NCBI GenBank assembly: GCA_964384825.1
Contig: CAYLMM010000086.1
Location: forward strand, 1-7,646
Direction of reading: 5' to 3'
DNA from: CAYLMM01 sp964384825
GTDB lineage: Bacteria > Krumholzibacteriota > Krumholzibacteriia > LZORAL124-64-63
Length of the DNA stretch: 7,646 nucleotides
Shown: positions 1 to 5,214 of the stretch, piece by piece
Numbering within the stretch: the first letter of the stretch is position 1
Layout: each line of letters begins with the position of its first letter
Translations under genes and position numbers: made by a program
Notes under the pieces: model-generated
The model's input: only the letters and a program-made list of their open reading frames with translations
What the model was told of the DNA's origin: nothing
Databases searched by the model: none

Positions 1-1
1 G

Positions 2-220
2 TGGATCTCCGGGGCGGGGCCGGCGGTCTTCGAAGAGCTGCCCCTGCCGGTCGTGGGCGTGTGCTCCGACATGTGGCCCGTCGACGCCGAGGCGAACCGG
101 CGGCACATGCACTCCTTCGAGGCGATCGTGCTCGAGGGGACCGACCACTTCCTGATGCTCGACGCCGCGGAGGATTTTAACGGGGCCCTGGAGAAGGCCA
201 TCGCGATGATCGCGCCCTAG
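2..220 (+). CDS. Alpha/beta hydrolase, C-terminal fragment (5' end outside window)
   Basis: The open frame enters from the left edge and gives the last 72 residues of a protein ending at a TAG. The visible part fits the C-terminal third of an alpha/beta-hydrolase fold enzyme. The segment Pro-Val-Val-Gly-Val-Cys-Ser-Asp-Met-Trp-Pro-Val-Asp has the position and character of the late core strand that carries the acid of the catalytic triad. The later Gly-Thr-Asp-His-Phe-Leu-Met is a typical catalytic-histidine motif, followed by the usual final helix with a Phe-Asn-x-x-Leu pattern. The nucleophile elbow lies outside the window, so substrate and subfamily cannot be given. A strong stem-loop follows the stop by 19 bases and may end the transcript. 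The fold assignment is inference from motifs; it is fairly secure because two triad positions are seen in correct order and spacing. Confidence 0.75.
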   Translation, partial: WISGAGPAVFEELPLPVVGVCSDMWPVDAEANRRHMHSFEAIVLEGTDHFLMLDAAEDFNGALEKAIAMIAP

Positions 221-239
221 GTGGCGGAGTCGTCCGCAG

Positions 240-261
240 CTCGACGACGGGGCGTCGAGCG
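240..261 (+). terminator. Perfect 8-bp hairpin after the hydrolase gene
   Basis: GCTCGACG (240-247) pairs perfectly with CGTCGAGC (254-261) around a six-base ACGGGG loop, 19 bases past the hydrolase stop. No T-run follows, so it is not a classical intrinsic terminator. It may act as an RNA 3'-end stabiliser or a U-less terminator. The rest of 221-365 holds no promoter I would defend; the only other clear signal is the ribosome binding site of the next gene. Confidence 0.45.
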
Positions 262-365
262 ATCCGAAAAGTGATGAACCGAGATCCTCGAGCTGGACGA
301 GGACATGCGCATCCGCCCGGCATGCAGCGATCGGAATCCGCGCCCCCGGAATATGGAGAAACCAT

Positions 366-1187
366 ATGAATCAACATTTCGGCAAACTCGGCGACGTATG
401 GAAACACCTGCCGCTCGCTGAAATTCTCCGAATCGAGCCGCCGCTTCATTACTGGGAGACGCACGCCGGTTCGGCCTCGTATCCCATGGACGAAAGCCCC
501 GGGCGTCTTCATGGAGCGATCCGGTTCGCAGCGCGCGCCCCGATGGATCCGGATCTCAGGTCTTGTGCATATCTGGAATTGCTTCGACGGAACGGCGCCG
601 TCTATCCTGGATCCGGCATGATAGCGATGCAACTGCTGGGAAAGGCTGCGAATTACCTGTTCTGCGACACGGACCCGGAAAGCGCCGCTACCTTGAGATC
701 CGCAGCCGCCGATGTCGATGCGCGAATCGAAGAGCGGGACGGAATGCCGGCGGTCGAAGAGGCGGCGCGGGCCGCAGGCGCCTGCCCTGCGGATACCCTG
801 GTGCATATCGATCCCTTCGATCCGCATGAACGCTTGACCGCCGACAGCAGGACACCCGTCGAGCTCGCCGGCGTTCTCGCGAAGGCCGGGTTTCGGGTGC
901 TCTACTGGTATGGATATGATTCGGAAAGGGACCGGGGCTGGGCACTGTCGGAGATAGCCGCTCTCGCGCCGAACGTGGATCTCTGGTGCGGCGACGCTCT
1001 CATGCCGGCTCCTTCGGTCTACCCGGATCAGGAAGGCGCGTGGGGATGCGGTATCGTGTTGGCGAATGCAACCACCGGCGAAATCGAGTCCTGCGGGCGT
1101 CTTGGGCATGCCCTTGCCCGCATTTGCGAAAGCGACATCCAGGAAGGCAACTGCCCTGATCGGCTCTCGTTTGAAATATGGAAATGA
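366..1187 (+). CDS. Divergent RlmJ-like SAM-dependent methyltransferase family protein
   Basis: This 273-residue protein matches the architecture of RlmJ, which methylates N6 of an adenine in 23S rRNA, but it is clearly diverged. Its N-terminal Phe-Gly-Lys-Leu-Gly-Asp-Val-Trp-Lys-His (5-14) lines up with the RlmJ segment ending Asp-Val-Leu-Lys-His. Glu-Thr-His-Ala-Gly (31-35) corresponds to the RlmJ Asp-Thr-His-Ala-Gly SAM-binding loop, and Tyr-Pro-Gly-Ser (80-83) is the shared substrate-side motif. Cys-Asp-Thr-Asp (100-103) fits the acidic end of the second core strand. At the catalytic position, where RlmJ has Asp-Pro-Pro-Tyr, this protein has His-Ile-Asp-Pro-Phe-Asp (147-152). The ATG at 366 is preceded by GGAG (355-358) with a 7-base spacer. 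The RDD gene begins 23 bases downstream, so the two are probably co-transcribed. Homology to the RlmJ fold is fairly sure. Activity on rRNA is doubtful because of the altered motif; it could have another nucleic acid or small-molecule target. Confidence 0.7.
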   Translation: MNQHFGKLGDVWKHLPLAEILRIEPPLHYWETHAGSASYPMDESPGRLHGAIRFAARAPMDPDLRSCAYLELLRRNGAVYPGSGMIAMQLLGKAANYLFCDTDPESAATLRSAAADVDARIEERDGMPAVEEAARAAGACPADTLVHIDPFDPHERLTADSRTPVELAGVLAKAGFRVLYWYGYDSERDRGWALSEIAALAPNVDLWCGDALMPAPSVYPDQEGAWGCGIVLANATTGEIESCGRLGHALARICESDIQEGNCPDRLSFEIWK

Positions 1188-1210
1188 CGGAAGTCCCCGG
1201 AGGAACCCAT

Positions 1211-1578
1211 ATGCAAACCGTATTCGTCAACGGCGCCGGCTACGAACTCGCCTCGCTCTGGGAACGCTGGTCGGCACAGCTCCTGGACGGGTTTTTCTAC
1301 GTCCTGCTCTTCTTCATCGCCGGGCTGCCGTTCTTCGTATTGGCGGGGGGGCTGGGCATGTTTGTCGGTTCCGCGGTGGCCGTGTCCTATCTGCTGTTCC
1401 AGGACGGGATGGCCGGCGGCCGCAGCTGGGGCAAGAAGATCGCCGGGACCAGGGTGATCGACGCGGTCACCGGCGAGCCCTGCAGCATCGGGCAGTCGCT
1501 GGTGCGCAACCTGCTGCTGGCGGTGCTGAACATCTTCGACTGGATCTTCATCTTCGGCGACACGCGGCAGCGCATCGG
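1211..1578 (+). CDS. RDD family membrane protein, 3' end lost in assembly gap
   Basis: About 122 residues are visible before the run of N. The protein shows the RDD-family pattern: an Arg (19) and an Asp (26) in Trp-Glu-Arg-Trp-Ser-Ala-Gln-Leu-Leu-Asp-Gly at the start of the first membrane helix (about 24-45), a second helix (about 47-64), then Ser-Trp-Gly-Lys-Lys-Ile-Ala-Gly-Thr-Arg-Val-Ile-Asp (72-84), the family's cytoplasmic Gly-Lys-x-x-x-Gly-x-Arg-Val motif. A third helix (about 100-116) is followed by Phe-Gly-Asp-Thr-Arg-Gln-Arg-Ile-Gly, where family members normally continue with Asp-x-x-Ala-Gly-Thr-x-Val. Only the last short stretch is therefore missing. The start is ATG 1211, with GGAGG at 1199-1203 and a 7-base spacer. 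An in-frame ATG at 1178 would overlap the preceding gene and has no such site. RDD proteins are inner-membrane proteins; some are linked to ion/proton antiport, but most have no known role and nothing here fixes it. Confidence 0.85.
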
Positions 1579-1678
1579 NNNNNNNNNNNNNNNNNNNNNN
1601 NNNNNNNNNNNNNNNNNNNNNNNNNNNNNNNNNNNNNNNNNNNNNNNNNNNNNNNNNNNNNNNNNNNNNNNNNNNNNN
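1579..1678. other. Assembly gap of 100 N
   Basis: Exactly 100 consecutive N lie here, the conventional size for a scaffold gap of unknown length. The true distance and content between the RDD gene and the lipoprotein gene are unknown. The gap happens to preserve the reading frame, so an automated caller would fuse the two unrelated proteins into one. Confidence 0.99.
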
Positions 1679-2017
1679 CTGGCGGGTTGCGATCAGAAGC
1701 CGCCTGAAAGCACGGTCATCGAAATGGTGAAGGAATATATTCCCAAACACCCGAATAGCTTCTGTGGGTTCATGACGAAAATGGAAGATATCCAGTACCG
1801 GAGCATCGAGATCGAAGAGTTTGGTAATTACAATAAAGAACGTGAATATTGGCCGGTGAGAATCAGGGTCGTCTTCTCGGCGGAATGCGGTGCGTACACA
1901 TTCGGCGGAACCTGGAAATCGCAGGGTCGAAAGAATTGGAACAAGAAATTCGAGTGGAAGCTGAGACTACGCGAGGACGACTATGGGAATAAAGAGTGGG
2001 TACGTTTAGAATTCTAG
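1679..2017 (+). CDS. Putative lipoprotein, 5' end lost in assembly gap
   Basis: The first bases after the gap read Leu-Ala-Gly-Cys-Asp-Gln, a textbook lipobox. The signal peptide is hidden in the N run and the visible part is essentially the whole mature chain of about 110 residues. It begins with a charged segment (Pro-Pro-Glu-Ser-Thr-Val-Ile-Glu-Met-Val-Lys) and ends in a Trp/Lys/Arg/Glu-rich, probably beta-stranded portion with two further cysteines. I do not recognise the family. By hand count the GC content is about 48%, far below the roughly 65% of the RDD gene on the other side of the gap, and A/T-ending codons are frequent. This suggests either a recently acquired gene or a misjoined contig. 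The lipoprotein call rests on one motif at the contig edge; the frame itself is well supported by continuous open sequence to the TAG. Confidence 0.65.
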   Translation: MAGCDQKPPESTVIEMVKEYIPKHPNSFCGFMTKMEDIQYRSIEIEEFGNYNKEREYWPVRIRVVFSAECGAYTFGGTWKSQGRKNWNKKFEWKLRLREDDYGNKEWVRLEF

Positions 2018-2028
2018 GGCCCGGAAGT

Positions 2029-2049
2029 GGGATCTTCGCGTCGGATCCC
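2029..2049. repeat. Short inverted repeat between lipoprotein and membrane protein genes
   Basis: GGGATC (2029-2034) and GATCCC (2044-2049) form a 6-bp inverted repeat with a 9-base loop, 11 bases past the lipoprotein stop. There is no T-run. It could be a weak 3' hairpin of the lipoprotein transcript or an operator for the following operon. No convincing promoter is visible in 2018-2080; a TAGAAT at 2007-2012 lacks a good -35. Confidence 0.3.
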
Positions 2050-2080
2050 TGAATAGCAACCGACAAGGAGTGCCGTTCGG

Positions 2081-2635
2081 ATGGACAACCAACTCTCCCC
2101 GTCCCAAACCACGACCTCCGAAAAAGAAGCCATCCGCAAGGAAATCGAAGCCGGGATGCGGTTGGAAGGGAAGCTGAAGTCCGGCTCGAGCTGGTTCATC
2201 TGGATCGCCCTGCTCTCGATCATCAATTCCATCATCGTTCTGGCCGACGGGTCGTGGACCTTCATCTTCGGTCTCGGCCTGACGCAGTTGTGCGACGGGA
2301 TCGTGCTCGGGGTTTCCGGGGAGTTTCCGCAGTACGCAATCATCGCCAAGGTTGTCGGTTTCGCGCTCGTCCTGGTGATCTCCGCCGTGTTCGCGATTTT
2401 CGCCAACCAGGCGAGAAAACGGAAACGCTGGGCCTTCATCGTCGGCATGACGCTCTACGCCCTGGACGGACTCATGCTTTTGGCCTTCCGGGATTTCCTG
2501 GGAGTGCTGTTCCATGTCTGGGCGCTCTGGGGGCTGTACAACGGTCTGAAGGCCTGTCGCCAGTTGGATGCCTTCGAGGCGGATCTGCAGGCCGGGGCCG
2601 GCGCGATCGAGGTCGCCGACCCGGGGCGCGAGTAA
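2081..2635 (+). CDS. Multi-pass membrane protein of unknown function
   Basis: This 184-residue protein has a charged cytoplasmic-looking N-terminus (1-35, rich in Glu/Lys) followed by hydrophobic segments at about 36-55, 58-78, 86-108, 116-136 and 138-157, so four or five membrane spans. A basic loop, Arg-Lys-Arg-Lys-Arg (112-116), lies between the third and fourth. The tail 160-184 is acidic and soluble. The pattern Trp-Ala-Phe-Ile-Val-Gly-Met-x-Leu-Tyr-Ala-Leu-Asp-Gly, then Trp-Gly-Leu-Tyr-Asn-Gly-Leu-Lys-Ala, recurs in small uncharacterised bacterial membrane proteins; I know no assigned function. AAGGAG (2065-2070) precedes the ATG by 10 bases. It is the first gene of a tight three-gene run, with only 18 bases to the VOC gene, so co-transcription is likely. 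Confidence 0.8.
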   Translation: MDNQLSPSQTTTSEKEAIRKEIEAGMRLEGKLKSGSSWFIWIALLSIINSIIVLADGSWTFIFGLGLTQLCDGIVLGVSGEFPQYAIIAKVVGFALVLVISAVFAIFANQARKRKRWAFIVGMTLYALDGLMLLAFRDFLGVLFHVWALWGLYNGLKACRQLDAFEADLQAGAGAIEVADPGRE

Positions 2636-2653
2636 CCGGCGAGGGAGCGAACG

Positions 2654-2986
2654 ATGAGATACCACCACCTCGGAATCCCGACCGTCGAACCCAAAGAGGA
2701 CGAGATCTACCTCGAGCAGTTCGACATGCACTGCACCGACCACGAACGGAATCCCTTCGGAATCCAGTGGATGCGCTTCGGGCCGAAATGCCGGTTCCCC
2801 GAACTGGTGCAGACGGTTCCGCACGCGGCCTTCGAGGTCGACGATCTCGACGAAGCCCTGGCCGGGCACGAGATCCTGATCGAGCCGAACAGCCCGTCGG
2901 ACGGAGTGATGGTGGCGTTCGTGCTGTGCGACGGCGCCCCGGTGGAATTCCTGCAGTTCGACAAGCAACCCGGCGCCACCGAATGA
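2654..2986 (+). CDS. VOC (glyoxalase/dioxygenase superfamily) protein
   Basis: This 110-residue single-domain protein has the vicinal-oxygen-chelate layout of two beta-alpha-beta-beta-beta modules. Tyr-His-His-Leu-Gly-Ile-Pro (3-9) is the opening strand with a likely metal-ligand histidine. Val-Pro-His-Ala-Ala-Phe-Glu-Val-Asp-Asp-Leu-Asp-Glu-Ala-Leu (55-69) opens the second module with a second histidine. Ala-Pro-Val-Glu-Phe-Leu-Gln-Phe (95-102) supplies the C-terminal glutamate ligand. Intact ligands suggest a working metal site, but VOC members do many things (isomerases, dioxygenases, antibiotic-binding proteins), and this subfamily, with its Ile-Glu-Pro-Asn-Ser-Pro-Ser-Asp-Gly loop (76-84), has no role I know. 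GGGAG at 2643-2647 sits 6 bases before the ATG. It lies 18 bases after the membrane protein gene and 21 bases before the next gene, so an operon is likely. Confidence 0.88.
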   Translation: MRYHHLGIPTVEPKEDEIYLEQFDMHCTDHERNPFGIQWMRFGPKCRFPELVQTVPHAAFEVDDLDEALAGHEILIEPNSPSDGVMVAFVLCDGAPVEFLQFDKQPGATE

Positions 2987-3007
2987 TCGGAAGGAAAGAA
3001 ACCGGCG

Positions 3008-3343
3008 ATGAACAAAGCGCGGGTCACCGACCGAAACATCGAGATCACCATCGAGGGAATCGATAGGCTCCTGTCCTTCAAGAGCAAGCTGACCATCCCG
3101 CGGAAATGCGTTTCCGGGGCGTACCTCCGGCCGGGCGGCCTGCATCCGCCTTGGCTGCGGGCGCCCGGAACCCATCTGCCCAGGGTCATCGCGGCCGGCA
3201 CGTTCCACGGGCGGGGCCGGAAGGAATTCTGGAACACGCGCTTCGGAGATCGATGCGTGGTGATCGACCTGAAGGACTTCGACTACACGCGCGTCGCCGT
3301 CGATGTGCGGGACGCCGAAAAGCTCATCGGCGATCTTTCTTGA
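3008..3343 (+). CDS. Small conserved protein with RAPGTHLP core, possible PH-like fold
   Basis: This 111-residue protein starts at ATG 3008 behind a long purine-rich ribosome site (GGAAGGAAAG, 2989-2998). Its N-terminus reads as alternating strands (Ile-Glu-Ile-Thr-Ile-Glu-Gly, then Leu-Leu-Ser-Phe-Lys-Ser-Lys-Leu-Thr-Ile-Pro). A conserved core, Arg-Ala-Pro-Gly-Thr-His-Leu-Pro-Arg-Val-Ile-Ala-Ala-Gly-Thr-Phe (51-66), is followed by Phe-Trp (74-75), Val-Val-Ile-Asp-Leu (84-88) and Val-Ala-Val-Asp-Val (96-100), then a short C-terminal helix. I recognise this as a widespread family of uncharacterised bacterial proteins, seen often in actinobacteria. The strand order with a final helix resembles the bacterial PH-like fold, but that is inference. 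It ends the three-gene run, and its stop lies 7 bases from the stop of the convergent DUF2812 gene. Confidence 0.8.
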   Translation: MNKARVTDRNIEITIEGIDRLLSFKSKLTIPRKCVSGAYLRPGGLHPPWLRAPGTHLPRVIAAGTFHGRGRKEFWNTRFGDRCVVIDLKDFDYTRVAVDVRDAEKLIGDLS

Positions 3344-3350
3344 AACGCAC

Positions 3351-3899
3351 CTACAGCTTCTTGTCCAACTCCTGCAACCTGCGCAAGACCCGCACGGCCG
3401 CGTACACCATCACCAGCATGAAGGCCACGTAGAAGACGGTCGTCACGGCGATGTATACGGTGCCGCCGATGTCCCGCGGGCGGCCGAAGAAGGAAAATCC
3501 GATCAGCACGAGCGCCAGGAATGTCAGCACGGCCCGGTACTTCGTCTTCTTCGATTCGACGTCGGTGTAGATCTCCTCCGCGCCCGCCTCGCCGACGGCC
3601 TTCCGGAAGTACATCCAACAGCCGTAGTTGTCGACGTACTCCCAGCCCGCGTCGGCGAAGAGCTGCGTGTACGAGTCCATGTCCGGGTTGAACTTGAAGT
3701 CGAGGCGATAGGCGACTTCGCGCGGCTCGCCCTGCTCGAAGGTGTAGCGTCCCGGGAATCCGAGCGATTTCAGATGCCAGCCCCGGGCCGCCATCTCGGC
3801 CAGCCACTGCTCCTCGCGCTCGTCCTCCCAGGCCCAGAACCACTTCCACATCGACCTTGTCGTCTTTTCGATGTCGGCCGTGTTGTTCTTCCCGCTCAT
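3351..3899 (-). CDS. DUF2812 family membrane protein
   Basis: The 182-residue product has the DUF2812 signature near its start: Trp-Glu-Asp-Glu-Arg-Glu-Glu-Gln-Trp-Leu-Ala-Glu-Met-Ala-Ala-Arg-Gly-Trp-His-Leu (24-43), then Tyr-Thr-Phe-Glu-Gln-Gly-Glu-Pro (52-59) and Tyr-Arg-Leu-Asp-Phe (64-68). A Gly-Trp-Glu-Tyr-Val-Asp motif (85-90) precedes Trp-Met-Tyr-Phe-Arg-Lys (95-100). Two membrane helices follow (about 122-139 and 147-169), leaving the signature domain on one side of the membrane. I start at ATG 3899, which overlaps the padR stop as TGATG and has GGAGG (3911-3907) 7 bases upstream. The GTG at 3902 would leave only 4 bases. DUF2812 genes typically sit behind PadR-type regulators. The protein is probably the controlled output of that repressor, perhaps in membrane or envelope stress response, but its biochemical role is unknown. 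Confidence 0.88.
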   Translation of the reverse strand: MSGKNNTADIEKTTRSMWKWFWAWEDEREEQWLAEMAARGWHLKSLGFPGRYTFEQGEPREVAYRLDFKFNPDMDSYTQLFADAGWEYVDNYGCWMYFRKAVGEAGAEEIYTDVESKKTKYRAVLTFLALVLIGFSFFGRPRDIGGTVYIAVTTVFYVAFMLVMVYAAVRVLRRLQELDKKL

Positions 3900-4240
3900 C
3901 ACGCTTCCTCCCGCGCCGCTGTTATCCCCAGTTCGTCGGCCGCCTTGGCCATCAGGTCGATGCGCGCTCTCTGCAGCCGCAGCAACTCGCGGCCGCGCGC
4001 GGTCAGTTCGTACGATTTGCGCCGGCCCTCCTCGCGGACCATCTCGATCAGCTTCTCGCTTTCGAGCGTGGAAAACGCCCCGTAGAGCGTGCCGGGGCCG
4101 ACGGTCACCGCGCCGCCGGTGGCGCGTTCGACCTCCTGCATCACGCCGTAGCCGTGGCGCGGCTCGTCGAGCATCAGCAGGATGTAGAAGGTCGCCTCGC
4201 TCAGGGGCAGGTGGCGTTGCAGCGGGTTCTTGTCGGACAT
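3899..4240 (-). CDS. PadR family transcriptional regulator
   Basis: This 113-residue protein is a compact (short-tail) PadR repressor. The winged helix-turn-helix is clear: Leu-Ser-Glu-Ala-Thr-Phe-Tyr-Ile-Leu-Leu-Met-Leu (13-24), the family motif His-Gly-Tyr-Gly-Val-Met-Gln-Glu-Val (29-37), then Gly-Pro-Gly-Thr-Leu-Tyr-Gly-Ala-Phe-Ser-Thr-Leu (48-59), the recognition helix region, and the wing Glu-Gly-Arg-Arg-Lys-Ser-Tyr-Glu-Leu-Thr-Ala-Arg-Gly (71-83). A C-terminal helix (84-104) should mediate dimerisation. The frame stays open to 4330, but I start at ATG 4240: a GAGGA site (4249-4245) lies 4 bases upstream, the family N-terminus begins here, and the longer form would run through the promoter. 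Its stop overlaps the DUF2812 start by one base, so the two are translationally coupled. Autorepression is likely given palindromes over its promoter. The effector ligand is unknown. Confidence 0.93.
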   Translation of the reverse strand: MSDKNPLQRHLPLSEATFYILLMLDEPRHGYGVMQEVERATGGAVTVGPGTLYGAFSTLESEKLIEMVREEGRRKSYELTARGRELLRLQRARIDLMAKAADELGITAAREEA

Positions 4241-4302
4241 CGCATCCTCGTTTCGGTATCCGGCTGGCCGGCGATCGATGTCGTCGGTCGGTATAACGTC
4301 AG

Positions 4303-4328
4303 ACGATAGTATCGTGCATCGATATATC
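4303..4328. promoter_or_regulatory. Putative PadR operator (overlapping palindromes)
   Basis: This AT-rich island in GC-rich DNA holds nested dyads. ACGATA-G-TATCGT (4303-4315) is perfect. TATCG-N5-CGATA (4310-4324) is perfect. GATATATC (4321-4328) is self-complementary. They lie inside the padR promoter between -35 and -10 and over the -10, the expected place for autorepression. Half-sites of the TATC/GATA type with short spacers are common for PadR-family proteins; binding here is inferred from position. Confidence 0.6.
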
Positions 4329-4337
4329 ATTTGTCAA
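4308..4337 (-). promoter_or_regulatory. padR-DUF2812 promoter
   Basis: Read on the minus strand, a consensus TTGACA (4337-4332) is followed after 18 bases by GATACT (4313-4308), a sigma-70-type pair. Predicted transcription starts near 4300, giving a leader of about 60 bases before padR. The putative operator lies within it. Confidence 0.6.
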
Positions 4338-4393
4338 GCCGACATCTGCAGTATTCGCATTCGGGAGAGTCGGGATGGTCCTTTGCGGGTCGG

Positions 4394-4423
4394 TTGACTC
4401 GCTGTCGGGGGCAGGGGGATAAT
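4394..4423 (+). promoter_or_regulatory. Promoter of the methyltransferase gene
   Basis: TTGACT (4394-4399), an 18-base spacer and GATAAT (4418-4423) match sigma-70 consensus at five of six positions in each box. Transcription would begin near 4430, about 85 bases before the methyltransferase ATG. The remainder of the 275-base interval between padR and this gene holds only the padR control region and this leader; no gene is convincing in it. Confidence 0.6.
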
Positions 4424-4515
4424 CCGCCGAGCGATGCGCTTCGGGGATTCGCAGGGCGTGGGCGTGGCCGATCGTCGTCGCGGAGGGCCATAGCGCAACC
4501 CGAAAAGGAAGACCG

Positions 4516-5145
4516 ATGACCGCCGACCCGTATGCCAGATCGGCCGGGATCTACGACATCCTCATCGAGCGGCTAGTCGCGTCGCTGAGGCGGGTCGGAT
4601 TGCGCATGCATCCGCTCGAAGACGGCATGCGCGTCCTGGACGTGGGATGCGGCACCGGGACGAATCTGGAGCTCTACCGGCGGGCCGGCTGCCGGGTCTG
4701 CGGAATCGATTCATCGGCCGCGATGCTGGCGGTGGCGGCGAAGAAGCTGGGCGGCGGCGCGGAACTGCGGCTGGGCAGCGCAGCGGACATGCGCTACCCG
4801 GACGATTCCTTCGATCTGGTCGTCGGCATGCTGACGCTTCACGAGATGCGGCGGGAGGTCCGGTCGCAAGCGATGGGCGAGATGGCGCGCGTCGTGAAGC
4901 GCGGCGGACGCATCCTGCTGATCGACTACCGCCCCGGCCCGGTCCGAATTCCCGATGGATGGTTGGCCCGGGCGTTCATCCATATGATCGAGATCGCCGC
5001 GGGCCGGGAGCATTTCAGGAACTTCAGGGATTTCCTGGCCGGCGGCGGAGTGCCGGGCCTGGCGCGATCACCCGTGCTGACCACCGAAAAGACCGAGATC
5101 TTCGGCGGCGGCAACCTGGGGGCCTATCTGCTTCGCCCCGAATAG
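4516..5145 (+). CDS. Class I SAM-dependent methyltransferase (UbiE/MenG-like superfamily)
   Basis: This 209-residue protein is a complete Rossmann-type methyltransferase domain. Motif I is Val-Leu-Asp-Val-Gly-Cys-Gly-Thr-Gly-Thr-Asn (40-50), the SAM-binding glycine loop. Gly-Ile-Asp-Ser-Ser (63-67) carries the acidic residue that holds the ribose. Ser-Ala-Ala-Asp-Met-Arg-Tyr-Pro-Asp-Asp-Ser-Phe-Asp (88-100) gives the adenine-contacting Asp and the start of motif IV. Leu-Thr-Leu-His-Glu-Met (106-111) follows it. Val-Lys-Arg-Gly-Gly-Arg-Ile-Leu-Leu-Ile-Asp-Tyr (126-137, approximate) is the late core strand. The N-terminal Tyr-Ala-Arg-Ser-Ala-Gly-Ile-Tyr-Asp resembles small-molecule enzymes of the UbiE/COQ5 group, but there is no quinone or natural-product gene nearby, so the substrate is unknown. 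The ATG follows AAGGAAG (4505-4511). It is transcribed away from padR, and its end faces the end of the lipoprotein gene. Confidence 0.9.
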   Translation: MTADPYARSAGIYDILIERLVASLRRVGLRMHPLEDGMRVLDVGCGTGTNLELYRRAGCRVCGIDSSAAMLAVAAKKLGGGAELRLGSAADMRYPDDSFDLVVGMLTLHEMRREVRSQAMGEMARVVKRGGRILLIDYRPGPVRIPDGWLARAFIHMIEIAAGREHFRNFRDFLAGGGVPGLARSPVLTTEKTEIFGGGNLGAYLLRPE

Positions 5146-5164
5146 GGCGGACGCCTCGCGGCTT

Positions 5165-5185
5165 GGCCGCGTCGATATCGCGGCC
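5165..5185. terminator. Hairpin between convergent methyltransferase and lipoprotein genes
   Basis: GGCCGCG (5165-5171) pairs with CGCGGCC (5179-5185) around a 7-base loop, giving a perfect GC-rich 7-bp stem 19 bases after the methyltransferase stop and 29 bases past the lipoprotein stop. On the plus strand a C/T-rich tract follows; on the minus strand there is no T-run. It may work as a weak shared terminator. Confidence 0.4.
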
Positions 5186-5214
5186 CCGCTTCTTCCCGCC
5201 CCTGCTCCGGGCGC

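Noticed and set aside
177..1109. 310-codon minus-strand frame opposite the RlmJ-like gene
   Set aside because: It is a shadow of the plus-strand gene, Arg-rich with no known motif, and it starts within that gene.
2006..3208. 400-codon minus-strand frame opposite the three-gene operon
   Set aside because: It crosses three plus-strand genes with good ribosome sites and family matches; its own translation shows no domain.
4241..4330. N-terminal extension of PadR by 30 residues
   Set aside because: The extension runs through the -35, -10 and palindromes, lacks a ribosome site and does not resemble the PadR N-terminus.
4331..4519. Small plus-strand frame (62 codons) before the methyltransferase
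   Set aside because: It covers the methyltransferase promoter, is Arg/Ser/Gly-rich and has no ribosome site.
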